A DNA stretch of 52,773 nucleotides from CALLPQ01 sp039819545 (lineage in GTDB: Bacteria; Pseudomonadota; Alphaproteobacteria; Caulobacterales; Parvularculaceae). The position numbers and the translations under genes are program-made. Of this stretch, positions 27,846 through 35,763 are shown one piece after another (the stretch's first letter is position 1; each line of letters opens with the position of its first letter). Below the pieces are notes generated by a model. That model saw only the letters and a program-made list of their open reading frames with translations, searched no databases and was not told the DNA's origin. The stretch spans positions 1-52,773 of the forward strand of contig JBCBRS010000018.1 in NCBI GenBank assembly GCA_039819545.1, in the 5' to 3' direction.

Positions 27846-28022
27846 TTACCCCCGACCGTCTGATGATGCGCTGATCTGTGACAGCGGTGCAGGAAAATTA
27901 TCAGGCAACGGCGCGGTCACCGATGCCGGTTGGCCAAGCCAGAAAAGCATCGCCAGCACCCCAACTGTCGCCCCAACCACAAGCCAGATTAGCAGATGCG
28001 CGCGCCGGTGAGACCGGATCAT
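27846..28022 (-). CDS. Small single-TM protein, 58 aa
   Basis: ATG at 28022, stop at 27848-27846. Residues about 10-30 form one transmembrane helix (LLIWLVVGATVGVLAMLFWL) after a basic N-terminus (MIRSHRRAH), predicting the N-terminus inside and a ~28-residue Pro/Ser-rich tail outside. The start overlaps the stop of the upstream two-TM gene by 4 bp (ATGA) and its stop is 1 bp before the next ATG. Tight coupling on both sides is the main evidence that this short frame is a gene. No family recognised. Confidence 0.75.
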   Translation of the reverse strand: MIRSHRRAHLLIWLVVGATVGVLAMLFWLGQPASVTAPLPDNFPAPLSQISASSDGRG

Positions 28023-28294
28023 GAGCGGTCCTCCCGTTGGGAGTCGCTTTGATGCGGCCCATGCTTTTCAATCGGCAAATTGACTTTCCGGCCCGATGCG
28101 AAACGCACGACCATGACCGGCCATAAAAGTATCAGTCCCGGGACGATAAGCATTCGGAACATAATACTAGCCCCTGCCGCCGCCGCATCCAGCCGGGGCA
28201 CCAGCGCGAGTATCGCGATCAGCGCTACCACAAAGCCAACCGCAAAATAGCCGAGGGCTCCTAGCAGGACCATCTGTGCCATGTGAATGCTCAC
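28019..28294 (-). CDS. Small two-TM membrane protein
   Basis: 91 residues from GTG 28294 (AGGGG 8 nt upstream); ATG 28282 is an alternative. Two hydrophobic helices (about residues 8-32 and 45-65) frame a short loop LDAAAAGAS, with a motif LIVPGLILLWPVMVVRF and a hydrophilic His/Gln/Arg tail. Function unknown. First gene of the four-gene membrane redox operon, so probably a subunit or assembly factor for the Rieske/heme protein. Confidence 0.72.
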   Translation of the reverse strand: MSIHMAQMVLLGALGYFAVGFVVALIAILALVPRLDAAAAGASIMFRMLIVPGLILLWPVMVVRFASGRKVNLPIEKHGPHQSDSQREDRS

Positions 28295-28612
28295 GGGTTT
28301 ACCCCTACTGTTCGACGCTTAAATTGATGGTCCCACCTCTTTACACGTGCGGTCCGCGCGGTCGCCGAACGCACCCATGGCTGCCGCCGTTATTTGCAAG
28401 GTTTTGCAACCCCGTCCCCTGGGTCATTGCCTCCCTGCACGCTTGGTGCATTATGGGGGTATGTGACCGCTATTGAGCAACGGTTTTCTGCATTTTTCAA
28501 GGCCCGCCCGCTGCTGCCCGCTCCCGCCCACACCTGCCTACTGGTATCAACACCGTCGCCAAGGCAGCGCAGTGCGCGTGATTAACGGCCCCGCGGCCAT
28601 AAAGGAAACGCC
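28295..28612. promoter_or_regulatory. Divergent promoter region of the Rieske loci
   Basis: 318 bp between the leftward membrane redox operon and the rightward Rieske-ThDP gene. No gene is seen. TTGCAA occurs twice 10 bp apart (28394-28399 and 28404-28409), on one face of the helix, a candidate operator that could control both directions. AAGGA lies 7 nt before the rightward ATG. I see no THI-box-like ThDP riboswitch. Confidence 0.45.
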
Positions 28613-30748
28613 ATGTCTTTTCTCAGCCGGTTTTTATTTGGTTTTAACACCCCGGAGAGCCCCGCCGCGACTCAAGCCGAGAGCACGGCACCGCTGAAGG
28701 AGGGGTCGGCAAAAGACACACCTTCTGCCCATGCCTCGGCAACGCCTGACGCTCAACCCGATGAAGACGCTTACCAGTGGCACAAAGTTGCGATGCCGGG
28801 CGATCTGCCCGAAGGCCGGGTTATGACGGTGACCGCTGGCATCAAGACCCTCGCGCTTATGCATTTTGGTGATCAGTATACGGCAATGGATAATCGCTGC
28901 CCGCATCAGGGCGGGCCCCTTGGCGAGGGGTCCATCGAAAAAGGCGAGGATGGCAAATGCTGGCTGCGGTGTCCCTGGCATGGCTGGGATTTTGATCCGC
29001 TGACCGGTAAGCCGCCCGGTGGGCACAAAGATACGGGCCAAACGCTTTATCCGGTGCGCATTGCCGATGATGGTCTTTATGTGGGCGTTGCGCCGCCCGC
29101 CCCTCACGCGACAACGGCAACCGATGTGATTGCACAAACGCTGGTCAATTGGGAACTGAAATCGGTCTTTGGCATGGTTGGTCATTCGAACCTCGGCCTC
29201 GCAGATGCGCTGCGTCGACAGGAAGAAGCTGGCCATATACGGTATATCGGTATTCGTCACGAGGGCGCGGCCTCTTTCGCCTGTTCCGGATACGGAAAGC
29301 TTACCGGCAAGCCCGCCGCCTGTCTTTCCATTGCGGGGCCCGGCGCCACCAACATGATGACAGGGCTATGGGATGCAAAGGTTGACCGCGCGCCCGTGCT
29401 CGCTCTGCCGGGCCAGGTGCAGGTGCAGGTTTTCTCGCCCTTTGCCTTTCAGGATATAGACCTCCACGCCGCCTTCAAACCGGTGGCCGCGTTTAACCAG
29501 CTTGTCCTCAACGGGTCGAACTATGGCGAGCTTGCCACCCTCGCCATGAAAACAGCCCTCGTGGAGCGCGATGTCTCCGTTCTGATTTTCCCGGACGATG
29601 TGCAAACCTTGCCCGCGCCCGATAAAAACCCGGGCAGCCCGACGGGGCGCATCACCGGCACCGCCATGGTCCCCGCCCGCGCCGTGGTTGAAGACGCCGC
29701 ATCACGCATCCACGCGGCGCGGCGCCCGATGATTATTGTGGGCTACGGCGCGCGTGATCACATGGACGCCGTCATCGCTCTCGCAGAGCAGCTGAATGCG
29801 CCAATCCTCACAACCTTCAAGGGCAAGGGCCAAATTGCCGATACGCACCCCCTCGCCGCCGGGGTTCTCGGCCGGTCGGGTACCCCCATCGCCTCCTGGT
29901 TTATGAATGAATGTGATCTGATCATCGCCATCGGAGCCTCTTTCTCCCACCACACCGGGATCGAACCTTCCAAGCCGATTATCCAGATTGATTTTGACCG
30001 CATGCATCTTGGCAAACGGCACGCGGTCGACCTGCCCATTTGGGGGGAAATTGGCGAGACTTTACCCCTGATTGCATCGCAACTGACCGCACAAGGGTTA
30101 GGCGGCACGTTTGGTATTGATCAGCGCAAGGAGATTGCCGACCGCTGGGCCATCTGGCACCGCGAAAAACAAAGCCGCTTGACCGATGACCATGGCCGCG
30201 GGATCAGCGCCGCACAGCTTTTTGCGGCCATGACCAATGTGGTGCCCAGCGATGCCATCATCCCCGTTGATGTGGGCAATAACGCGTATTCCTTTGGGCG
30301 ATATTTTGAACCAACGGGCCAGCGCATCCTGATGTCAGGCTATCTGGGGTCCATCGGATTTGCCTTTCCGGCTGCCATGGGCGCCTGGGCCGCCACACGC
30401 GATTGGCCCGAATGGGCCGGGCGCAAAGTCATCTCCGTTTCCGGTGATGGCGGCTTTGCTCAGTATGCGATGGAATTTACCACGGCGGTCCACTACAACA
30501 TGGATATCACCCATGTGCTGATGAACAATGGCGAGCTTGGGAAAATCTCCAAGGAACAGCGCGCCGGGGAATGGCCCGTCTGGCAAACCGGCCTGACCAA
30601 CCCCGACTTTGCCGCCTTTGCGCGATCCTGCGGCGGTTACGGCCTCAGGGTGACCGACAAGGCCGACTTGACCAATGCCCTGAACGCCGCCATCGACCAT
30701 CCCGGTCCGGCGCTTGTGGAAGTCATGACCGACGTGGACCTGGTGTAA
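28613..30748 (+). CDS. Rieske [2Fe-2S] domain fused to a ThDP-dependent enzyme (pyruvate oxidase-like)
   Basis: 711 residues. Residues 1-50 are a low-complexity leader. Residues about 55-160 form a Rieske ferredoxin with Cys96-His98 (CPHQGGPLGEG) and Cys120-His123 (CPWHGW). From about 168 a complete ThDP fold follows: N-terminal domain with catalytic Glu217 (IRHEGAA) and GPGATNMMTGLWDA; middle domain RPMIIVGYGA; C-terminal GDGGF near 612 and NN near 638, the ThDP-Mg motif. Relatives include pyruvate oxidase and acetolactate synthase. No signal peptide, so cytoplasmic. The fusion suggests oxidative 2-oxoacid decarboxylation with electrons leaving via the Rieske cluster (inference). Confidence 0.88.
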   Translation: MSFLSRFLFGFNTPESPAATQAESTAPLKEGSAKDTPSAHASATPDAQPDEDAYQWHKVAMPGDLPEGRVMTVTAGIKTLALMHFGDQYTAMDNRCPHQGGPLGEGSIEKGEDGKCWLRCPWHGWDFDPLTGKPPGGHKDTGQTLYPVRIADDGLYVGVAPPAPHATTATDVIAQTLVNWELKSVFGMVGHSNLGLADALRRQEEAGHIRYIGIRHEGAASFACSGYGKLTGKPAACLSIAGPGATNMMTGLWDAKVDRAPVLALPGQVQVQVFSPFAFQDIDLHAAFKPVAAFNQLVLNGSNYGELATLAMKTALVERDVSVLIFPDDVQTLPAPDKNPGSPTGRITGTAMVPARAVVEDAASRIHAARRPMIIVGYGARDHMDAVIALAEQLNAPILTTFKGKGQIADTHPLAAGVLGRSGTPIASWFMNECDLIIAIGASFSHHTGIEPSKPIIQIDFDRMHLGKRHAVDLPIWGEIGETLPLIASQLTAQGLGGTFGIDQRKEIADRWAIWHREKQSRLTDDHGRGISAAQLFAAMTNVVPSDAIIPVDVGNNAYSFGRYFEPTGQRILMSGYLGSIGFAFPAAMGAWAATRDWPEWAGRKVISVSGDGGFAQYAMEFTTAVHYNMDITHVLMNNGELGKISKEQRAGEWPVWQTGLTNPDFAAFARSCGGYGLRVTDKADLTNALNAAIDHPGPALVEVMTDVDLV

Positions 30749-30814
30749 TAATTAATGCGATCAATAGCGCTTTCGAACACGCAGAGACATAGCGACTATA
30801 AACGAAAAGAGATA

Positions 30815-31366
30815 TCAAGCCTGACCTGTGAGGACCAGCCAGCCGCCCAAGGCGATTACAGCTCCGTAACCGACGAGCCCCACGAAGATAAGCGTATTCA
30901 GAATAATTCCACGTTTGCGAAAGCTACTATCAAGCTGACGGCGCAAACGGACATATTCAAATGCGCCGATAACGCCCTTACCCATGAAAAACAAAAGTAT
31001 CCCAGTTAAAATGAAACCGGAGTAATTTCCCGTAGCGATGCGGGTTAAAATTTGCCCACCAAGATAATGAACAAATAACAGGACAGATCCAATTCGTGAC
31101 CGCATAAAAGTCATGATCACAAACACGATCATGATTACGATATCAACAAAAATAGACGGGTCGGCAAAATAATTGAGTGTTTTGCTACCGCCCTTTTGCC
31201 AGATGGAAAAAGCAACCAAAGCAGTTGTCAACACAATTGAAACAACACCAGCAATTGCTGCCTGCCTACAATTGTTGATTGCTTCTTGCAGCTTGTTATC
31301 TATCTCCCGACTTTCAGAAGCTTCCACTTTTTTCGCTCCAAAATAATTTATTCTTTTACGATACAA
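30815..31366 (-). CDS. Hypothetical membrane protein, A+T-rich
   Basis: 183 residues with about four hydrophobic helices (near 37-57, 72-90, 95-135 and 155-180) and a charged N-terminus. Family not recognised. The gene is visibly richer in A+T and uses codons such as AAA, ATT and TTT more than its neighbours, suggesting recent acquisition. It converges with the Rieske-ThDP gene and lies downstream of the GH26-like gene, beyond a strong terminator, so it probably has its own promoter. Confidence 0.65.
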   Translation of the reverse strand: MYRKRINYFGAKKVEASESREIDNKLQEAINNCRQAAIAGVVSIVLTTALVAFSIWQKGGSKTLNYFADPSIFVDIVIMIVFVIMTFMRSRIGSVLLFVHYLGGQILTRIATGNYSGFILTGILLFFMGKGVIGAFEYVRLRRQLDSSFRKRGIILNTLIFVGLVGYGAVIALGGWLVLTGQA

Positions 31367-31411
31367 TACCGCTAAGAAACATCAACATTAGAATTATGAT
31401 TTTTGATAATA

Positions 31412-31443
31412 AAAAATCGGTGCTTGTCCGTGCACCGATTTTT
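31412..31443. terminator. Rho-independent terminator after the GH26-like gene
   Basis: A perfect 12-bp stem, AAAAATCGGTGC (31412-31423) and GCACCGATTTTT (31432-31443), with an 8-nt loop. The A/T ends give a U-run on either strand. It lies 23 bp past the stop of the leftward glycosidase gene and insulates the A+T-rich gene beyond. Confidence 0.9.
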
Positions 31444-31465
31444 ATTTTTGGATAAATATTTTTTC

Positions 31466-33274
31466 TTACAGGGTAATAAATGTCTGACCGCCGTTGGTGG
31501 TCATCATATTATTAAAGTCATCTATGGCGTCATTGTGAATATTGCCACTGCCCGTTGTGCTCAATGGCATGAGCGGCGTGCAGGATAGGGCACCGGTGTT
31601 AAACGCCTGCCGATTGACCGCACCGGGAATATATTGAAGCGCATTAATGCCACCGGGTATCGTGATGGATGAGGGTGATGACGCGCCCACCGCATAGGTT
31701 GTCAACGAAAACGAATTGGGCGGCGACAACGGCGTGTAAATCTCCGCCTGGCTGAGCGTCAGCACGTCGATGCAATCGGTCCCACCAGACGCGGCAGCAT
31801 CCCCGTAATAAAGACCGGAGAAATTCGCCGCGCTGCTGTTACTCTGTGTGGGGGTAAAGGCGGTAAGCGCCGAATTGCCCAACCGGTTCGCCCAGAACAT
31901 CACCCATTTCGGATGATGGCTCGTAACCACGGGTTCAATCGTAGTCTTGAAGAAGTTTCGGGTGTTCGCGGGCCACGGGCTCGCGTTCGGGCTGGTGTCG
32001 CCATAGAGTTTCCCGGCGCCGCCGGCGGTGCGCAAACCAACCTCAGTCAGGGCATGGTCATACCCCATCGCATTGGCCTTGTTTTTCAGGACCGTATACT
32101 CCGCATTCAGCGCGTTACCGCCAGGCCCGCCATCCTGATAATAATCGAGCCCCAGAACGCTGACGCCGTTCGTAAATGTCTCCGCAAGACTGCCCGATGT
32201 TGGATTTGAGGGAACATAGTCCTCAAGCACGCTTTGCAGATTACTCTCGGTATTGATGGAGAACACAAACTTCAGGCGGTCCAGCTTCTGCTGCACATTG
32301 CCGGACAGGCCCTCGACGATCTTGTCATAGGCGTAGCAAAACAGGTTGTGATAATTCCAGATATACTGGGCGTTGGCATTGTCTGAAGCCGAGCGCTCGC
32401 CCCACCAGAAGAAGTTCACATTGGGTTCGTGGAAGGGGCGGATATAAATGGTCTTGCCAGCGGGCATATTTGGGTGATCGAGGATCTCATCCAGCATCTC
32501 CCCAAAGTATTTATACCGTACACCCACATAATCGCGTATCACCTGGTTTTGCCAGACAAAATTTCCAGGATCGGACAAAACGGGGTTGCCGCTAGAGAAA
32601 GAGAATAGGTTCCCCAACTGCGCCGGCGTTGTCACCGATGATTGCACGCCAAAAAACGGGTTCAGCATGTGATAGGAAATAGAGACCTCACCGCCGCGAT
32701 AGAACGTGGACAGAATAAGGTCCTTCATTATCGCGCGCTCACCGGCGATGAATTTTGACGTGTCATTGCGGAAACTCATGGGCGCTTCAAGGATCGTCTT
32801 GATCTTGTTGCCGTCGCTGGTGTCCACAAACGTCTCGGTACAGCGGGAAAAATCAAAGCCATACATTTTTGGTGCTTTTTGGGTCGCCAGTTCCACATCC
32901 GTGGCCCAGGCACCCACAAAACCCTCAAGATTGACGGCGGCATTACTACCCGCGCTGGTGTTCACCCGGGCACTGCCCGGAAAGACAACGCGCGACGGTG
33001 GATTGAATTGCTCCGTATAGGACGCGGGCACCTTCAGATGCCAGCGCAAACCCGAATACAGTGTCTCCTGATGGCCGAGCCAGGTTTGCGACGTGCGAAG
33101 AAAAACCTTTGGCCAACGCCAACGCCGAAAAACCGGAATGGCCGGCACCGCGGCGGAGGCTGCCGATGCCGCTCCCAATCCCCCGAGGGCCAGGATGGAC
33201 CCGCCATATTTCAGGATATCGCGGCGGCTTTGCGGTTTGACGGCGGTGGACTGACGGCGTTTGGAATCTGTCAT
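31466..33274 (-). CDS. Tat-exported glycoside hydrolase, GH26 (beta-mannanase)-like
   Basis: 602 residues. A Tat signal (SRRDILKYGG, then a hydrophobic stretch to ASAA) directs folded export. The barrel contains IRPFHEPNVNFFWWGE near residue 275, matching the GH26 acid/base region, and ALTEVGLR near 400 carrying the likely nucleophile Glu. The family cleaves beta-1,4-mannans and related glycans. The C-terminal ~120 residues are Ser/Thr/Gly-rich and may be a separate binding domain. GGAGAG precedes the ATG. It may act on external polysaccharide or on the cell's own exopolysaccharide. Confidence 0.75.
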   Translation of the reverse strand: MTDSKRRQSTAVKPQSRRDILKYGGSILALGGLGAASAASAAVPAIPVFRRWRWPKVFLRTSQTWLGHQETLYSGLRWHLKVPASYTEQFNPPSRVVFPGSARVNTSAGSNAAVNLEGFVGAWATDVELATQKAPKMYGFDFSRCTETFVDTSDGNKIKTILEAPMSFRNDTSKFIAGERAIMKDLILSTFYRGGEVSISYHMLNPFFGVQSSVTTPAQLGNLFSFSSGNPVLSDPGNFVWQNQVIRDYVGVRYKYFGEMLDEILDHPNMPAGKTIYIRPFHEPNVNFFWWGERSASDNANAQYIWNYHNLFCYAYDKIVEGLSGNVQQKLDRLKFVFSINTESNLQSVLEDYVPSNPTSGSLAETFTNGVSVLGLDYYQDGGPGGNALNAEYTVLKNKANAMGYDHALTEVGLRTAGGAGKLYGDTSPNASPWPANTRNFFKTTIEPVVTSHHPKWVMFWANRLGNSALTAFTPTQSNSSAANFSGLYYGDAAASGGTDCIDVLTLSQAEIYTPLSPPNSFSLTTYAVGASSPSSITIPGGINALQYIPGAVNRQAFNTGALSCTPLMPLSTTGSGNIHNDAIDDFNNMMTTNGGQTFITL

Positions 33275-33492
33275 TCTCTCTCTCCCGATGACGGTTTCGT
33301 TTTCGCGTCGAGAGTGTATTCGCGAAGCCCTTTACCTGTCACCTCCCCTCTTTGTGGGATTTGAAGTCGCAGGGTCGCTCGCCGCGTGCGCGCACAGAAA
33401 GGGTTAACGCCTGTGTGCTACGTCCCCATCACCGGTGCGCGGCGACCGACCTTGCTGCGCGAACGCCTGTAGCCAGCGGAGCCCCCATTGCG

Positions 33493-34032
33493 ATGACCAT
33501 TATTTGCGCCCTCTATGACGAAGATACCCGCAAATTCTGGCTCGGGTGCAATTCTGGCAGCCTGGTGGGGGAAACCATCCTGCCAGAGCATCAGACCAAA
33601 TGGCTACGTTTTGCCAATTGGGCCCTCGCCCTTTCGGGCGCTGGGATCGCCGCAAACGCCATCGCCGCCGAGCGCGCGAAGTTTCCCAATCAGACCGACG
33701 ATGTTAATCAAGTCACCGCGTTCCTGCGCGCGTCGTTCAATAAATACGATATGGGCGAAATGGACGGGAATGCGAAAGATTACGACGTATCAGGATTATT
33801 GGTCCATAATCAGGGCGCGCTTTACGACTTTGACACCCGTCTTTCCACAAGCCAGATCCCGGGCGGCGCCCTGTGGGCGCGCGGTTCTGGCATGGACTAT
33901 GCCCTTGGTGCTGACATGGCCCTGAAAACCAAAGGGTTTACAGCGCAAGAACGACTGGAGACAGCAGTACTCATTGCTATCGACCTCGACAGCGGCTGCC
34001 CCGGGGAACCGATTGTTGAGAGTTTCGGGTAA
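33493..34032 (+). CDS. HslV/proteasome-like Ntn hydrolase
   Basis: 179 residues from ATG 33493. Met1 is followed by Thr2, which would be the N-terminal nucleophile after Met removal, as in HslV. Matching segments are LGCNSGSLVGETI, HQTKW (Lys33 equivalent), LALSGAG and a late GSGMDYALGADMAL, all in HslV order. The Asp17 position is Asn here, so activity may be changed. No HslU or other AAA+ partner is adjacent. It could be a small proteasome-like peptidase of unknown assembly. It converges with mipZ across repeat array 2. Confidence 0.72.
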   Translation: MTIICALYDEDTRKFWLGCNSGSLVGETILPEHQTKWLRFANWALALSGAGIAANAIAAERAKFPNQTDDVNQVTAFLRASFNKYDMGEMDGNAKDYDVSGLLVHNQGALYDFDTRLSTSQIPGGALWARGSGMDYALGADMALKTKGFTAQERLETAVLIAIDLDSGCPGEPIVESFG

Positions 34033-34082
34033 AGCCTGTTGCGTGAGACCTCAATCAGGACGCTATCAAAATCATAACCCGT

Positions 34083-34739
34083 ATTCCCGGGCAAGCGCAG
34101 CGCCGACCCGGGATCTGTTGAGGCATCCTCCGTACCCCAATTGGTAGCCCCCGGATCAAGTCCGGGGATACGGCGTAATTGTCTAAACTCAATGCCGTAT
34201 TCCCGGGCAAGCGCAGCGCCGACCCGGGAACTGTTGATCCAGACTCCGTACCCCAATTGGTAGCCCCCGGATCAAGTCCGGGGATACGGAGTAATTGTCT
34301 AAACTCTATGCCGTATTCCCGGGCAAGCGCAGCGCTGACCCGGGATCTGTTGAGGCATCCTCCGTGCCCCAATTGGTAGCCCCCGGATCAAGTCCGGGGA
34401 TACGGCGTAATTGTCTAAACTCTATGCCGTAATCCCGGGCAAGCGTAGCGCCGACCCCGGAACTGTGGAGGCATCCTCCGTACCCCAATCTGTAGACCCC
34501 GGATCAAGTCCGGGGATACGGCGTAATTGTCTAAACTTTATGCCGTACTCCCGGGCAAGCGCAGCGCCGATCCGGGATCTGTTGAGGCTTTCTCCGTACC
34601 CCAATAAAGAGACCCCGGATCAAATCCGGGGATACGGCGTACATATAAATCCGTATTCCCGGGCAAGCGCAGCGCCGACCCGGGAACTGTTGATACATCC
34701 TCCGTGCCCCAATTGGCAGTCCCCGGATCAAGTCCGGGG
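34083..34739. repeat. Array 2 of alternating palindromes A and B, 116-bp period
   Basis: Six A elements start at 34083, 34199, 34315, 34431, 34547 and 34655, and six B elements at about 34149, 34265, 34381, 34497, 34613 and 34721. All B copies are the CCCCGGA-loop-TCCGGGG type, unlike array 1. Linkers are also conserved, so whole units were duplicated in tandem. The array separates the convergent HslV-like and mipZ genes. Open frames through it are by-products of the repeat. Confidence 0.92.
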
Positions 34740-34791
34740 ATTCAGATACCTTGTCTGATTGAAAGACCGGTATTCCGGGTCATAAAAACCG

Positions 34792-35640
34792 TCAGGCTGC
34801 AACCGATGATGGGTCATCGCCAGTGCGGCCCACGTCGAAGGCGGGCAGTTTCAGCATGACGATCAGGGACCGGATTTCAAGGCGCGCCGTCAGATGGCTC
34901 ATGGTCTTGAGTTTGATCGGCGCATCCTTGCCGCCAAGGTCGAGCAGGGTCAGCCCGGCGGGGAAAAGCTCGCGATAGATCACCCGCTCGCCCAGCCCGC
35001 GCGCCAGACGAAAGCCAATCCGGCTCGCCAGATCGTCAAGGCGCTTACCGACCTCGCGCTGGTTATTGGCTTTGGTGGGCGAAAGCCGGTTACGGGTAAC
35101 GACCCAGTCGACCCCTTGTTGAATGCCCGACAGCGCCCGTTGTTTGCGCGCTTCCCAGACGATTTCGCTGTAGAGGCTCGGTTCCAACACATCGCCAGTC
35201 TTCGGGTCGAGACGCCCGAGGAGATCAAAGTCCACAAAGCTGTCATTCATCGGTGTAACGATGGTATCGGCATGGGCGTGGGCCAGACGCGACAGAAACG
35301 TGTTGGCCCCGGGACAATCGATCACCACAAAATGACAATCGATCAGGCCGCCGAGTGCCTCCTGAAACCGGGTGCGCTCTATATCCTGCGAGGCCTGGCG
35401 ACTGTCATGATCAGCGGGCGTCACCGTGCGCACCACTGGGAACGGCAGTTTCGCCCCCATATGGCGCACAAAGGCCTGACGATTAGTAAGATAGCGGCTG
35501 AGGCTTTGCTGGCGGTGGTCGAGATCAATTGCCCCCACGCGGTAACCACTGCGCAGGAGCGCGACGATCACATGCATGGCGACGGTCGATTTGCCCGACC
35601 CGCCCTTTTCATTTCCCAGCACTATGATGTGAGTGTCCAC
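34792..35640 (-). CDS. mipZ: MipZ, ParA-family division-plane ATPase
   Basis: 282 residues from GTG 35640 (GGAG 6 nt upstream); TTG 35664 is possible but less likely. The deviant Walker A NEKGGSGKST, the switch IDLDHRQQS and VVIDCPGANT match MipZ. In Caulobacter-type cells MipZ dimers bind DNA near the pole-anchored ParB and block FtsZ, placing the ring at mid-cell. The C-terminal part (RVIYRELFPAGLTLLDL) is also typical. It is not next to parAB here, as expected. Confidence 0.92.
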   Translation of the reverse strand: MDTHIIVLGNEKGGSGKSTVAMHVIVALLRSGYRVGAIDLDHRQQSLSRYLTNRQAFVRHMGAKLPFPVVRTVTPADHDSRQASQDIERTRFQEALGGLIDCHFVVIDCPGANTFLSRLAHAHADTIVTPMNDSFVDFDLLGRLDPKTGDVLEPSLYSEIVWEARKQRALSGIQQGVDWVVTRNRLSPTKANNQREVGKRLDDLASRIGFRLARGLGERVIYRELFPAGLTLLDLGGKDAPIKLKTMSHLTARLEIRSLIVMLKLPAFDVGRTGDDPSSVAA

Positions 35641-35763
35641 AGACCGCTCCACCGTTAACCTCAACGTTTTTTAATACTGCAGTGATTCTTGCATATCGCC
35701 TTGCCATTCGCGGCACTGGGTCTCTGGTACCAAGCGGGTCGCGTACATTTACGAGGGGTTTGC

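Noticed and set aside
28295..28612. A ThDP riboswitch before the Rieske-ThDP gene
   Set aside because: The region lacks the CTGAGA and ACCTGA-type conserved core in a suitable arrangement.
33897..34758. Several 60-120 codon frames with phrases like PGLDPG and RLPGNT
   Set aside because: They are translations of the A/B palindromic repeats and recur in different frames and on both strands, so they are not genes.
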